Assembly: GCF_009674675.1 (NCBI RefSeq)
Contig: NZ_WKJC01000001.1
Location: 558,001 to 622,000 of the forward strand
Length of the DNA stretch: 64,000 nt
From: Kangiella sp. HZ709
GTDB taxonomy: Bacteria; Pseudomonadota; Gammaproteobacteria; Enterobacterales; Kangiellaceae
Direction of reading: 5' to 3'
Positions 17,978 through 28,562 of this stretch are shown here, one piece after another; positions within the stretch are counted from its first letter, which is position 1; each line of letters opens with the position of its first letter. The notes below the pieces were generated by a model. The model saw only the letters and a list, made by a program, of their open reading frames with translations. It was not told where the DNA came from and did no database searches. A program made the translations under genes and the position numbers.

Positions 17978-20593
17978 TTAAGCTCCAACAGTAACTTTAT
18001 TCTCAACAGGTATAGTCACTTGGTTTGCTTTTTCTTTATACTCTTCCATTTGGTGGAAGTTCATATAAACGTAGATTTCATCTGCCATCGAATCAATTTT
18101 AGACGCGTACTCTAAATACTCTTCAGGAGTCGGTAGTTTGCCCAACAAAGCAGAAATAGCTGCCAATTCAGCAGAAGCCAAATAAACATTAGCACCCTGC
18201 CCTAAACGATTTGGGAAGTTACGAGTAGAAGTTGAAACCACGGTTGATTTAGGCGCTACTCGTGCTTGGTTACCCATACACAAAGAGCAGCCTGGCATTT
18301 CTAAACGTGCACCTGAACGACCAAAGATATTGTAATGCCCTTCTTCCATCAGTTGGTGTTCATCCATTTTTGTTGGCGGCGCAATCCAAAGGCGTGTTTG
18401 CAAAGTTCCCGCTTCAACTGTTTCTAATAATTTAGACGCCGCGCGGAAGTGACCAATGTTCGTCATACACGACCCAATAAAGACTTCATCAATCTTATCG
18501 CCAGCCACTTCTGATAATAAGCGTGCATCATCTGGATCATTCGGCGCACACAATACAGGCTCTTTTAATTCGCTCATATTGATTTCGATAACAGCTTCAT
18601 ACTCAGCATCTTTATCGGCTTTCATCAAGCTTGGATTGGCTAACCACTCTTCCATCTTAGCTACACGACGACCAATGGTACGCTCATCGCCATAACCATT
18701 CGCCATCATCCACTTTAATAGAACAACGTTAGAGCTTAAGTATTCAGACACAGACGCTTCACTCATCTCAATAGTACAGCCCGCAGCTGAACGCTCAGCT
18801 GAAGCATCAGAAAGCTCGAATGCCTGCTCAGCAGTTAAGTCGCCAAGACCTTCAATTTCTAAAATACGACCAGAGAAGATATTTTTCTTGCCAGCTTTTT
18901 CAACGGTTAAGTAACCATCTTTAATGGCTTGATAAGGAATCGCATGGACTAAATCACGCAAAGTAATACCTGGTTGCATTTCACCAGTAAACTTGACCAA
19001 TACAGACTCAGGCATATCCAATGGCATAACGCCTGTCGCGGCAGCAAATGCAACTAAGCCGGAACCAGCAGGGAATGAAATACCTAGTGGAAAACGAGTA
19101 TGCGAATCACCGCCAGTACCTACTGTATCTGGAAGCAACATACGATTTAACCAAGAGTGGATAATACCATCGCCAGGACGTAATGAAACACCGCCACGAT
19201 TCATAATAAAATCTGGCAAATTATGCTGTGTATCGATATCAACTGGCTTTGGATAAGCAGCAGTATGACAGAAAGACTGCATGACTAAATCTGCAGAGAA
19301 ACCTAAACAAGCTAAATCTTTAAGTTCGTCACGAGTCATAGGTCCAGTAGTATCCTGTGAACCTACGGTGGTCATCTTCGGCTCACAATATTGACCAGGG
19401 CGCACGCCTTCAACACCACAAGCTTGACCCACCATTTTTTGCGCCAAAGTAAAGCCCTTAGTCGATACTTCTACTGCATCCGGCTTGCGGAAGAAATCTG
19501 CCGCTGGCATACCTAAAAATTCGCGAGCGCGCGCGGTTAGACCGCGACCAATAATTAGTGGGATACGGCCGCCAGCTTGAACCTCGTCTAATAAGACATC
19601 AGTTTTTAACTCAAAGGTCGAAATTACTTCACCAGCATCATTCTCGACTTTACCTGCGTATGGGTAAACATGAACTAAATCGCCCATATTCATTTTAGAA
19701 ACGTCCATTTCAATGGGTAAAGCGCCGGCATCTTCCATTGTATTAAAGAAAATTGGTGCTATATTGCCACCAAAGCAGAAGCCTCCATCACGCTTATTCG
19801 GTACGTGTGGTATATCGTCACCCATGTACCATAAGACAGAGTTAGTCGCAGACTTGCGCGATGAACCTGTGCCCACAACATCGCCCACATACACTAGCGG
19901 ATAGCCGCGTGCTTCCAATTCATCAATTAACTTAATTGGACCAATTTCACCTTGCTTGTCAGGATCGATACCCTCTCGTTCATTCTTAAGCATTGCTAAA
20001 GCATGCAAAGGAATATCAGGACGCGACCAAGCATCTTGCGCTGGCGATAAGTCATCCGTATTGGTTTCACCAGGAACTTTAAACACCGTTAATGAAATTT
20101 TGTCAGCTAAAGCATCTTTAGACTTGAACCATTCAGCGTCAGCCCATGATTGAACCACTGCTGCTGCTATCGCATTACCATTTTTAGACTTTTCAGCCAC
20201 ATCATGGAAGGCGTCAAACATTAACAAAGTGTGCTTTAATTGCTCGCCTGCCAACTCAGCCAATTCAGAATCATCAAGTAACTCAACCAAAGTCACAATG
20301 TTATAACCGCCTAACATAGTGCCTAATAATTTAACCGCACGCTCTTTAGACACTAGCGGTGAAGAAGCTTCGCCTTTAGCGATAGCTGACAGGAAACCAG
20401 CTTTTACGTAAGCAGCTTCATCAACACCTGGCGGAACACGATTGGTTAATAAATCAACCAAAAACTCTTCTTCACCCGCTGGTGGATTTTTTAGTAATTC
20501 GATTAAGCCACTGACCTGTTCGGCACTTAATGGCAATGCAGGAATACCCTGCTCGGCTCTTTCTGCAACATGCTTACGATATGCTTCTAACAC
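17978..20593 (-). CDS. acnB: Bifunctional aconitate hydratase 2 / 2-methylisocitrate dehydratase
   Basis: The protein has 871 residues when started at the GTG at 20591-20593, seven bases after GAGGAC. It then begins (M)[15 protein letters not shown] exactly as other AcnB proteins do. The frame stays open for another 109 codons upstream, but that stretch has no similarity and would cover the divergent umuD control region. Order: AcnB-type N-terminal HEAT-like domain, swivel domain ([18 protein letters not shown]) and catalytic domains with the cluster ligands in VFIGSCMTN and [12 protein letters not shown]. It carries the 4Fe-4S cluster and isomerises citrate in the TCA cycle. Length and motifs are intact. 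Confidence 0.95.
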   Translation of the reverse strand: MLEAYRKHVAERAEQGIPALPLSAEQVSGLIELLKNPPAGEEEFLVDLLTNRVPPGVDEAAYVKAGFLSAIAKGEASSPLVSKERAVKLLGTMLGGYNIVTLVELLDDSELAELAGEQLKHTLLMFDAFHDVAEKSKNGNAIAAAVVQSWADAEWFKSKDALADKISLTVFKVPGETNTDDLSPAQDAWSRPDIPLHALAMLKNEREGIDPDKQGEIGPIKLIDELEARGYPLVYVGDVVGTGSSRKSATNSVLWYMGDDIPHVPNKRDGGFCFGGNIAPIFFNTMEDAGALPIEMDVSKMNMGDLVHVYPYAGKVENDAGEVISTFELKTDVLLDEVQAGGRIPLIIGRGLTARAREFLGMPAADFFRKPDAVEVSTKGFTLAQKMVGQACGVEGVRPGQYCEPKMTTVGSQDTTGPMTRDELKDLACLGFSADLVMQSFCHTAAYPKPVDIDTQHNLPDFIMNRGGVSLRPGDGIIHSWLNRMLLPDTVGTGGDSHTRFPLGISFPAGSGLVAFAAATGVMPLDMPESVLVKFTGEMQPGITLRDLVHAIPYQAIKDGYLTVEKAGKKNIFSGRILEIEGLGDLTAEQAFELSDASAERSAAGCTIEMSEASVSEYLSSNVVLLKWMMANGYGDERTIGRRVAKMEEWLANPSLMKADKDAEYEAVIEINMSELKEPVLCAPNDPDDARLLSEVAGDKIDEVFIGSCMTNIGHFRAASKLLETVEAGTLQTRLWIAPPTKMDEHQLMEEGHYNIFGRSGARLEMPGCSLCMGNQARVAPKSTVVSTSTRNFPNRLGQGANVYLASAELAAISALLGKLPTPEEYLEYASKIDSMADEIYVYMNFHQMEEYKEKANQVTIPVENKVTVGA

Positions 20594-20774
20594 GCTAAAA
20601 GTCCTCGTTATATTCTTAGTGTCTTTATTTAAGCCCTGATCGCTTAAAAAGCAACCAAATCTCTTGAAAATTCGGGTTGCGATTATAGCATAGCAACCAG
20701 TCATTTGTATGCTTTTTAAGGTGCTAAACGGATCTTTCAGAAAGTTCGAGAGGCTGATAATCGAATGTGATATT

Positions 20775-20790
20775 CTGTATTTAATCACAG
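20775..20790 (+). promoter_or_regulatory. LexA (SOS) box of umuDC
   Basis: CTGT-ATTTAATC-ACAG matches the gammaproteobacterial LexA consensus CTGT-N8-ACAG exactly and lies 15 bases before the umuD start. SOS control of umuDC is expected. The same intergenic region must hold the divergent acnB promoter, about 180 bases away. Confidence 0.85.
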
Positions 20791-20805
20791 TATTTCGTAT
20801 AGCCA

Positions 20806-21225
20806 ATGAGCAAAGTATCAATTTTTTCACCTGCTGGTGACTACTCTGAAGTCCCCTACTATTCAGGCAAGGTCTCAGCGGGCTTTCCTGGGGTAGTCGA
20901 TGAGCATATGGAAGACTCATTAAGTCTCGATCAGCTTTTAATTAAAAACCCGGCTACCACTTTTTTTGCCCGAGTCGAAGGTGACTCCATGATTAACGCA
21001 GGGATTTTCGAAGATGACATTTTGGTTATTGACCGCTCTCAACACGCTCAAGACGGCGATATCGTAGTGGCTTTGCTGGACAATGAGTTCACGGTTAAAC
21101 GCCTTAAAACTAAAGGCAAACTGCGTTTACAAGCAGAAAACCCTGCTTATTCGGATATTTTAATTACTGGTGAGCATCAACTTACCATTTGGGGCGTGGT
21201 TACCGGTCTAGCACGCAACTTTTAA
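20806..21225 (+). CDS. umuD: Translesion polymerase V accessory subunit UmuD (S24 peptidase)
   Basis: The 139-residue LexA-like protein has the RecA-stimulated self-cleavage site Ala25-Gly26 (SAGFPG), the catalytic Ser61 (EGDSMINAG) and Lys98 (FTVKRLK), matching E. coli UmuD residue for residue apart from a shift of one. After cleavage, UmuD' joins UmuC to form DNA polymerase V. It sits under a LexA box and 12 bases upstream of umuC. Confidence 0.95.
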   Translation: MSKVSIFSPAGDYSEVPYYSGKVSAGFPGVVDEHMEDSLSLDQLLIKNPATTFFARVEGDSMINAGIFEDDILVIDRSQHAQDGDIVVALLDNEFTVKRLKTKGKLRLQAENPAYSDILITGEHQLTIWGVVTGLARNF

Positions 21226-21237
21226 ACATTACTAAAG

Positions 21238-22515
21238 ATGAATAATCAACCTGAAAAAATTTACGCTCTTTGCGATGTAAACAGCTTTTATGTTTCTTGT
21301 GAGCGCATATTTAGACCTGATCTAGCCGATAAACCAGTTATCGTATTAAGCAATAATGACGGTTGCATTATATCGCTCTCTGATGAAGCTAAGGCGCTCG
21401 GTATAAAAATGGCAGTGCCTTATCATGAAGCAAAATCTATTATTGAAAGAAACAAGGTCATCACCTTCTCATCCAACTATGGCTTATATGGCGACATGTC
21501 TAATCGCTTTAATCAGCTTCTTAGGCAGTTTTGCGATCAAGTCGCACCCTACTCGGTGGACGAATCTTTTATGTGCTTTGAGGGCTTTAAAGAAGATTTA
21601 GTCAAGCATTGTCAGCATATTACTCAAGAATTAAGGCGGACTTTATCGCTACCCACCTGTATTGGCTTAGCACCAACCAAAACATTAGCAAAGGTCGCTA
21701 ATCATTATGCAAAAAAACATAAAAAATCCACACATGGTGTTATCGATTTATGCTGCCCTCAGCAACGCCAATGGGTTTTAAAGCAAATACCAGTACATAA
21801 AATATGGGGGATCGGATCTAAGTTATCGGTGAAACTTAGACATCAAACTATCAACACCGCTTGGGATCTGCATAATGCTGACTTTAAAGTTTTACAAAGA
21901 ATGTTTTCCGTTAATATGGAACGAACCGTTTTAGAGTTACGCGGACAGCCTTGTTTAAATTTTGAAACCATGCCGCAGGCAAAAAAATCCATATTAAACT
22001 CGCGCTCATTTGGCAAAGCCATGACTAATTATTACGATCTTAAAGAAGCTTTAAGTTACCATGCTACTCGGTGTTGTGAGAAATTACGCAACCAAAATTC
22101 ATTAGCAAGCGCGATAACTTTATACCTCTATGCTAAAAAAAATCATCAAGATAGAAACTACCAATACCAGCCACAAATCACTTTAAAATTCACAGAAGCT
22201 ACCGATGATACAGGCTTGTTTATTCAAGCCATTGAACAAGGTTTACAGCGAATTTACTCGCCCAACATTAAGTATAAAAAAGCTGGCGTAATGCTAATGG
22301 GGATCAGTTCTAGTACAGGACATCAATCGGATTTATTTGTGCCATTAAAACGCCGTCCAGAATTAATGCAGAGTCTTGATAATATCAATCAGCGCTACGG
22401 TAAAGATATGGCAAAATTCGCTAGCTTAGGCTTCAGCAAAAAGTGGGCGATGCGCGCTAATTCCTTATCCGCTCATTACACCAGTCGCTGGAATGACATT
22501 TTAACCATTCCTTGA
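21238..22515 (+). CDS. umuC: DNA polymerase V catalytic subunit UmuC
   Basis: This 425-residue Y-family polymerase begins with the catalytic ALCDVNSFYVSCERIF (first metal Asp near residue 12). It has VVLSNNDGC-type sequence VIVLSNNDGCIIS near 35, the second acidic motif APYSVDESFM near 103, and the helix-hairpin-helix region IWGIGSKL near 195. The C-terminal UmuC-specific extension is present. It copies past DNA lesions together with cleaved UmuD. Both genes share the LexA box upstream. Confidence 0.95.
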   Translation: MNNQPEKIYALCDVNSFYVSCERIFRPDLADKPVIVLSNNDGCIISLSDEAKALGIKMAVPYHEAKSIIERNKVITFSSNYGLYGDMSNRFNQLLRQFCDQVAPYSVDESFMCFEGFKEDLVKHCQHITQELRRTLSLPTCIGLAPTKTLAKVANHYAKKHKKSTHGVIDLCCPQQRQWVLKQIPVHKIWGIGSKLSVKLRHQTINTAWDLHNADFKVLQRMFSVNMERTVLELRGQPCLNFETMPQAKKSILNSRSFGKAMTNYYDLKEALSYHATRCCEKLRNQNSLASAITLYLYAKKNHQDRNYQYQPQITLKFTEATDDTGLFIQAIEQGLQRIYSPNIKYKKAGVMLMGISSSTGHQSDLFVPLKRRPELMQSLDNINQRYGKDMAKFASLGFSKKWAMRANSLSAHYTSRWNDILTIP

Positions 22516-22569
22516 GTATAACTATGTAAAAACACAGCATGCTTATTTATATTGTACCTGGTTTGGTTA

Positions 22570-25500
22570 TTAAATGGCTTCTTGTGTTACTGTTTGCTCT
22601 TGTGAATCCGGGATTGCTTTTTTTACTTTAGTGGGCGGATATTTATAATGCTGCCTAAAGGCACGACTAAAGGAAGCTAAACTTTGATAACCAACCGCAT
22701 ACGCGATTTCACTAATGCTACCAGCAGTTTCTATAAGCATTTGATGGGCTACTTCTAAACGGCGTTTTTTTAATAAATTCATTGGTGTACAGTTATAAAC
22801 TTTTTGCGTATATCGATATAGGGAACTACGAGTCATATTTAAAGCAGAATACATTTGCTCAATATCAAAATCACATTTCCCTAAATTTTCAGTTATCAAG
22901 CGTTCAAGTTGTTCACTACGTCTAGTTTGTTGATCAGAAAAGTTTTCGAGGTATTCTTTACTATCGAGAGACTCTTTATATTGATTTAGCAGTAGCGTTG
23001 AAATTCTTTCTTTATGCGCAAGATGATTTCTCACACGCGCTAATAACTCATCATTATCAAAAGGTTTAGTTAGGTAATCGTCTGCTCCTATTAACAGGCC
23101 ATGAACACGTTGTTCATTCTTGGACAAGGCCGTCAATAACATAATAGAAATATGGGCCAGCTTTTCATTCTTTCGTAAGTTTGTCGTTAAATCAAAACCA
23201 CTCATTTCCGGCATCATCACATCAGCAATTATTAAATCAGGTTGCTTAAGTTCTGCAATGCAAAGAGCTTGCTGACCATTTTCTGCTTCAAGCACATTGT
23301 ATTCTGGCTGTAATATGCCACAAAGTAAGTTGCGAATTTCTGCATTGTCGTCGACCACTAAAATTAATTTAGTATTCTCAACACTTTCAATATCATCATT
23401 TTCATGGCGACCATTGTCTTCTAATGAGTAAACCTGACTATTGATCTCCATGGCACTATTGTCTAAAAAGGCTCTGCTTTTAGCTAACACTTGCTGTGAA
23501 TAATGATCATGCCCCTTCCTAAAGATTAACTTAACCTGACAACCCTCACCATTGATGCTGGAGATCTCGGCTGCCCCGTGATGCATTTCCATCAACTCTT
23601 TAACCATAGATAAGCCAATACCAGTTCCTGGTTTTTGTTTGCTAGCAGATAACTTTCCTTGATAGAACCGCGTGAACACATGCGGTAATTCAGCTGCTTC
23701 TATACCAGGCCCATCGTCGATCAAGTCTAAAACAACATGTTCACTGTGCTCAATCAAGCTTAAGCTCAATCTGCAATCATCACCGCAGTACTTACTGGCA
23801 TTAGAAAGAATATTAGCGATAATTTTTTCTAGATGAGAGGGGTCAAAATACAAATTGAGATCGTCAGAAAAACCCTCTTTTTCAACAAACATATTCTTCT
23901 CTGACAACTGATATTGAAAACGATTAAGACAAGAGTCTATAGCCTGCTTAAAGTTAATTTTAGACACCATCATGGGCAACGATTTGCTATCCATTTTCTT
24001 AATATCTAAAACTTCATCTAATAATGCCATCATATGTAAATTATTATTTAAAGCTGACTCTAGCGATACAGCTGGCTGTTCTTGATTGTCGGCTAAAAAT
24101 TGTTTAATTGGACTTATGGATAAGGTTAGAGCCGTTTTAAACTCATGTGATAGGTTATTAAAAAATCTTTGTTTAGCTTCATTAACTTCCGTAATACGCT
24201 GGTTAAGTTCCGCTTCTTGGTTGAGCAATTTTTTAAGATTCTTTCTTTTTTGAGCCAAGGCTAACGCAATCAAGGAAAATGCAATAAGCACTAACACTAA
24301 AATCCAAATTTTCATTTTCTCCGTTTGTATTCGTTGAGCATCGATGGCCGACTGTTGCGTTAAACGCAAAATTTTCTGAGATTTTTCTTTATCAGCATAC
24401 TCTTCCTGTAAAGCCACTAAAGATTGCTCACTGGTCTTCTTCATTAACTCTAATAACGCACTTTGATACTTCTTTTGATAACTAAAGGCTTGTTCAAAGT
24501 CACCTGCTTTTTGATATGTCAGGGTGTAATCTTCATACACCCAGGTCAACGATTGAATATCTTGAATTTCTTTATAATAATTTTCTGCATCTTTTAGTTT
24601 CTCAATGCTTTTATCAAACTCTCCGATTTCTCGATAGGCTATAGCCATGTTGTTTGAAGTTATTGCCATTGAGTACATTAGATTCTGTTCGTCAGCTACT
24701 TTTAGAACACGCTCTCCAATAGCAACAGCTTCACGATACTTATTCTCTGTTAACTTATTATTTAGACTGATAATCAATCCCTTTATCATTGTTCTATAAG
24801 CACCTATTTCCTTTGAAAGTTGCATCAGCTCTTGTTGCAAGCGATTACTTTCATCCATATAACGTCGATAATCTTCATTTTGAGCAGCAACTTCCGGAGG
24901 AAGCTTGTTATAAATTTCAACAGCCCACAAATAGTAAATATTCATCTTGTCAGACAAAACACCGACTTCTAAATATTGATCCTTAATCGTTTTAGAAAAA
25001 CTCAATAGCTCGTCACTAAGCTCAATCGCTTTACTGTATTTTTTTGTGTAGTAAAAAATTTGTACCAACTCATTCTGAATGGATAATTCTAGATCAAGCA
25101 TTTTATACTGGCGTGATTTATCAAGAGCTTCGGTCAAATTCCTCATCGCTTCTGCAAAGTTATAATCTCTCACTTGCAATGAACCAACGAGGAACAAATA
25201 CCAAGCATTAAGCTCCGGCTGCCCTTCACTCGTATATAATTCTTTAAAGGGTGTTAATAATGACATTACCTTTTCAGTTTTTTGTCGAATTATTAAAACA
25301 TGGCTTTTCAAAATTGCTAACCTAGGCTGAAAACTTTGCTCTTCGGAGTAACGGGTCTCTAATATATCTACCACTTGGTTAGCGTGATTAAACTTCTCGG
25401 TTTTTAGGAGTAATTCTGCCAATAGTACATGCGCATCAAAAAACACCTGCTCAGAACTAGTCTCTAAGCTGTAGTCGTGAGTTTTCAAGAGCTGGATGGC

Positions 25501-25629
25501 CTTTAAAGGATCGTGATTCTGTAATGCTCTAGCTTGCTCTAATAACGAATTGACAGAGTGCGAAGCTTGGGCAAATAAAGCAATCCCCAGTATGCCTATG
25601 TACTTTATAATACCTTTGATTAGGTTCAT
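22570..25629 (-). CDS. Hybrid sensor kinase - receiver - AraC regulator with TPR sensor region
   Basis: The 1019-residue one-protein signalling system runs: Sec signal or N-terminal helix (residues 1-25), a long TPR-type helical region (30-400) placed outside the inner membrane, one membrane helix (about 438-460), HisKA with the phospho-His in NLSHEFKTAL (about 493), HATPase with NILSNASKYC, DDGPGIE and GTGIGLSM, receiver with the acceptor Asp in LIIADVMMPEMSG (about 802) and Lys in YLTKPFD, and an AraC DNA-binding domain (about 917-1005). It resembles the Bacteroides hybrid two-component regulators in layout but senses through TPRs. It is divergent from the secreted hydrolase gene, a likely target (inference). 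Confidence 0.88.
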   Translation of the reverse strand: MNLIKGIIKYIGILGIALFAQASHSVNSLLEQARALQNHDPLKAIQLLKTHDYSLETSSEQVFFDAHVLLAELLLKTEKFNHANQVVDILETRYSEEQSFQPRLAILKSHVLIIRQKTEKVMSLLTPFKELYTSEGQPELNAWYLFLVGSLQVRDYNFAEAMRNLTEALDKSRQYKMLDLELSIQNELVQIFYYTKKYSKAIELSDELLSFSKTIKDQYLEVGVLSDKMNIYYLWAVEIYNKLPPEVAAQNEDYRRYMDESNRLQQELMQLSKEIGAYRTMIKGLIISLNNKLTENKYREAVAIGERVLKVADEQNLMYSMAITSNNMAIAYREIGEFDKSIEKLKDAENYYKEIQDIQSLTWVYEDYTLTYQKAGDFEQAFSYQKKYQSALLELMKKTSEQSLVALQEEYADKEKSQKILRLTQQSAIDAQRIQTEKMKIWILVLVLIAFSLIALALAQKRKNLKKLLNQEAELNQRITEVNEAKQRFFNNLSHEFKTALTLSISPIKQFLADNQEQPAVSLESALNNNLHMMALLDEVLDIKKMDSKSLPMMVSKINFKQAIDSCLNRFQYQLSEKNMFVEKEGFSDDLNLYFDPSHLEKIIANILSNASKYCGDDCRLSLSLIEHSEHVVLDLIDDGPGIEAAELPHVFTRFYQGKLSASKQKPGTGIGLSMVKELMEMHHGAAEISSINGEGCQVKLIFRKGHDHYSQQVLAKSRAFLDNSAMEINSQVYSLEDNGRHENDDIESVENTKLILVVDDNAEIRNLLCGILQPEYNVLEAENGQQALCIAELKQPDLIIADVMMPEMSGFDLTTNLRKNEKLAHISIMLLTALSKNEQRVHGLLIGADDYLTKPFDNDELLARVRNHLAHKERISTLLLNQYKESLDSKEYLENFSDQQTRRSEQLERLITENLGKCDFDIEQMYSALNMTRSSLYRYTQKVYNCTPMNLLKKRRLEVAHQMLIETAGSISEIAYAVGYQSLASFSRAFRQHYKYPPTKVKKAIPDSQEQTVTQEAI

Positions 25630-25982
25630 TATACTTTCTGTTTATTCTTTTAATTTTTCATCATTGTTACTAGTGTCCCGCTTATGGTCAACGAAAATAT
25701 CAGTGACGAACTAATCAAAATGCAAGATTTGTTGTGGCACTTTCAGTCAACACCTAGCACTTTAAGCCTAGTATTTATGCATAATTGCAACTGTTAACAC
25801 CATTAGCCTCTCAAGAATGCTGAAATTCCTTGTCTACTAACTGAGATTTTGCGACAAACATTTAACCCGCTAATCACGTAGATTAATTGCCGAGTATTCG
25901 TATGGCTAAAAAAACATCCATATATAAATCAATAATTAATGAATACCAACACCATAAAACCAATAATGGGAGGCATTAATCA
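25630..25982. other. 353-bp divergent control region
   Basis: This region lies between the sensor-kinase gene and the secreted hydrolase gene. AT-rich stretches could serve as promoters for either side, but I see no dyad or terminator that stands out. The GGGAGG ribosome site of the hydrolase is at its right end. A 37-codon frame inside it has no ribosome site and is not annotated. Confidence 0.4.
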
Positions 25983-28235
25983 ATGCGCAAGAATAAATTT
26001 TTACTATTAATAATAGTATTTCAGTTTTGCTTAGCAGGCATAACTATAGCTGGGGAAAAAATCAATCAGTCCGTCGACCTCGGAGGGAGTCGGCAAGGAA
26101 CCTGGTATATACCGGACAACCCACCCACAGGCTGGATGTTGCTACAACATGGTTTTCAAAGAAATAAAAATAACCTAGACGATCTCGCCACATTTTATAT
26201 GGATAACGGCTTGATGGTGTTAACTATCAATAGCAGTGTCACGCGAGGAAATCGAAGTCTAGCCCGAAATGTGGCTGACGACTTGATCGACAACCCACTA
26301 ACACCACCAAATGGAATCCAGTTGCCGGATAACTTAGTAATTGCAGGTCACTCAGCTGGCGGGCTCTTTATGAGTTACTTAGGTGGTCGCCTGATGGAGC
26401 GTAATTTCGATGGCTTGAGAGGCGTGATACTGTTCGATCCAGTGGATGCGAACAACGGCATGAACGCTAACTTACAAGCCGTTATTAACAACGGTTTGCC
26501 TGTACTATCGATTCTTGCTAACTCCAGTTCATGTAACTCCAGCAATAATGCCTTGCAGCCACTTCGTGCACTTAGTGATTTATATGTTGGTATTAAGTTG
26601 ACCGATAATTCCAAACATACCGATGTGGAAGGCAGTTCTACCGGCGGCATACTCAGGTTTATATGTGGTGCGCCGGCTCAAAAGAATGTTTCTTATTTAA
26701 AAGATTTTTCACTCAATTGGGCAAAAGATATGATGAATGATACCTATTCATCAGATTACTATTTCGGTGGCGCTAAAGTCGAACAGTTGTTGGGAAGCGG
26801 AGACGGCGAGTTGATCAAGGAAGTGACGCAGCCAGAACCACCGATAGCAGACTTCTCCTTCTCAACCGACGAACTCGATGTACAATTCAACAATAATAGC
26901 ATTGATAACGATGGCAGCATTGACTCCTACTTCTGGGAATTTGGAGATGGTCAATCATCAACTCAAGAAAACCCCTCTCACAGTTACGCAGCAGCAGGTA
27001 ATTACAATGTGATCTTAACGGTTACTGATAATGATGGCCAATCAGATAGTAACAGTAAATTGGTCACTGTAAACGAAGCGGCAGTAATACCGAGCGCAAG
27101 TTTTACCTACTCGGCGAATAATCTAAGCGTAAACTTTACGGATACCAGCAGTGCCAGCAATGCATCTATAGCGAGCAGAGAATGGAGCTTTGGTGATGGC
27201 AACGGTTCTAGTGAAACCAATCCAGTTCATGTTTATAGCCAAGCAGGAAGCTACAATGTCACTCTTACGGTCACTGATAGTAATGGTCTAACTGACAGTA
27301 GCGATCAAGAAATAACAGTAACTGCTGGCGACGGTGGCGGTTCTGGATTAGAAAACGGCGCTGTATTAAACAATTTATCAGCATCGAGAAATGATGAGCT
27401 CTATTATCAAATGAACGTTCCTGCAGGTGCTGAAAACCTTCAGTTCAAAATAAATGGTGGTTCTGGCGACGCTGACCTCTACGTTCGCTATGGCTCGACT
27501 CCAACGACTAGCCAATATGATTATCGCCCCTACAGAAATGGCAACAATGAAACCGTGACCGTAGCATCACCAGAGAGCGGCGAATGGTTCCTAATGATAA
27601 GAGCTTATCAAAGCTTTTCAGGGGTAACATTATCGGCTTCTTATGAACTTGGTGGTAATGAAGTACCAACTGCCGGCTTTAGCTATGCAAAAGGTGGGCT
27701 TAGCGTTTCATTTACAGATGATAGTTTTGACGCAGACGGAAGCATTGTTTCTCGACTCTGGAGCTTTGGGGACGGAGCGGAATCCAATGAAGAGAATCCT
27801 ATCTATGCTTACTCTATCGAAGGCTCTTATACCGTGACATTAATGGTAGAAGATGATCAGGGCGCAACAGCCGTCAGTAGCCAAGTTATCGAAGTCAGCT
27901 CTGATGGGGGTGACACCCTAGAGCTTACCAATGGCGACATCATAAGCAACTTATCTGCCGCCACTGGCGAGGAATTAAACTTTGTATTAAGAGATTTGCC
28001 AGCCGAGACCGTTGAGTTAATCCTTGCAATCCAAGGTGGAGGTGGTGACGCTGACATATACGTTCGATATGGATCCGCCCCAACTCAATCGCAGTACGAT
28101 TATCGCCCTTATCGAAACGGTAATAACGAAACTGTTAACATCCCATCAGCTCAGGCTGGGGACTGGTATGTCATGATACGAGCCTACCGCAGTTTCTTTG
28201 GGGTAACACTATCAGTATCACACACCGTTAATTAG
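25983..28235 (+). CDS. Secreted alpha/beta hydrolase with three PKD and two PPC domains
   Basis: The 750-residue protein has a Sec signal (MRKNKFLLLIIVFQFCLAG), then an alpha/beta hydrolase domain (about 30-280) with the nucleophile elbow IAGHSAGG (Ser near 123), the acid in LFDPVD and a His in SKHTDVEG. Three PKD domains follow at about 286-364, 370-448 and 558-637, each with FGDG. PPC domains lie at 458-552 and 645-750. The two PPC domains share the long identical run QYDYRPYRNGNNETV, a sign of recent duplication or gene conversion. The catalytic domain resembles lipase- or chlorophyllase-like esterases. PKD and PPC domains often hold surface or polymer binding and are common on marine exoenzymes. 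Substrate unknown. Confidence 0.82.
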   Translation: MRKNKFLLLIIVFQFCLAGITIAGEKINQSVDLGGSRQGTWYIPDNPPTGWMLLQHGFQRNKNNLDDLATFYMDNGLMVLTINSSVTRGNRSLARNVADDLIDNPLTPPNGIQLPDNLVIAGHSAGGLFMSYLGGRLMERNFDGLRGVILFDPVDANNGMNANLQAVINNGLPVLSILANSSSCNSSNNALQPLRALSDLYVGIKLTDNSKHTDVEGSSTGGILRFICGAPAQKNVSYLKDFSLNWAKDMMNDTYSSDYYFGGAKVEQLLGSGDGELIKEVTQPEPPIADFSFSTDELDVQFNNNSIDNDGSIDSYFWEFGDGQSSTQENPSHSYAAAGNYNVILTVTDNDGQSDSNSKLVTVNEAAVIPSASFTYSANNLSVNFTDTSSASNASIASREWSFGDGNGSSETNPVHVYSQAGSYNVTLTVTDSNGLTDSSDQEITVTAGDGGGSGLENGAVLNNLSASRNDELYYQMNVPAGAENLQFKINGGSGDADLYVRYGSTPTTSQYDYRPYRNGNNETVTVASPESGEWFLMIRAYQSFSGVTLSASYELGGNEVPTAGFSYAKGGLSVSFTDDSFDADGSIVSRLWSFGDGAESNEENPIYAYSIEGSYTVTLMVEDDQGATAVSSQVIEVSSDGGDTLELTNGDIISNLSAATGEELNFVLRDLPAETVELILAIQGGGGDADIYVRYGSAPTQSQYDYRPYRNGNNETVNIPSAQAGDWYVMIRAYRSFFGVTLSVSHTVN

Positions 28236-28245
28236 CAGCACTTAG

Positions 28246-28278
28246 CCAGAGCAGCGCTCTTCTGTTCTGGTTTTTTTT
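28246..28278 (+). terminator. Terminator of the secreted hydrolase gene
   Basis: CCAGAGCAG and CTGTTCTGG form a 9-bp stem with one G-T pair around a 7-nt loop, followed by eight T residues, eleven bases after the stop. Confidence 0.88.
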
Positions 28279-28289
28279 ATTTGAAGAAT

Positions 28290-28405
28290 TGGGTCAGAGT
28301 TATTTTATATTAGATGGTTTGCCTACCCCCCATAGGGAGCTTCATATTAACTTCCTATAGGAAATCCTAAGATTTGAACTATCTAAATATACTAACTCTG
28401 ACCCA
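28290..28405. mobile_element. MITE-like element with TGGGTCAGAGTTA terminal inverted repeats
   Basis: TGGGTCAGAGTTA at 28290-28302 is perfectly inverted as TAACTCTGACCCA at 28393-28405. The similarity continues inward imperfectly for about 15 more bases (TATTAGAT against ATCTAAAT). The 116-bp interior holds no frame, only small palindromes such as CCTATAGG. A lone copy of the same end, TAACTCTGACCTA, occurs at 29899-29911. Short elements with these ends are often non-autonomous; no transposase is present in the window. Confidence 0.65.
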
Positions 28406-28519
28406 TTTACTTTTGATATGCGGGCAGGAAACCAGCAACTGATTATCAAAAGCTGAACACCTCGTACTGTAAAATTCTAAAAAGGAGTCTGCGCTAAATT
28501 CTCTGAATAACACGCATAA

Positions 28520-28543
28520 AAAAGCCTCAATTAAGAGGCTTTT
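28520..28543 (-). terminator. Terminator after the 87-residue secreted protein gene
   Basis: AAAAGCCTC pairs with GAGGCTTTT around a 6-nt loop; on the minus strand it continues into T residues. It begins 20 bases past the stop codon at 28563. Confidence 0.8.
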
Positions 28544-28562
28544 CATTTTATTTATCTTGGTG

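Noticed and set aside
20594..20920. N-terminal extension of acnB by 109 codons from an upstream ATG
   Set aside because: The extra sequence has no resemblance to AcnB, covers the divergent umuD promoter and LexA box, and a GTG with a good ribosome site sits exactly at the conserved protein start.
25685..25798. 37-codon frame in the kinase/hydrolase intergenic region
   Set aside because: No ribosome site, no recognisable features, and it lies where promoters are expected.
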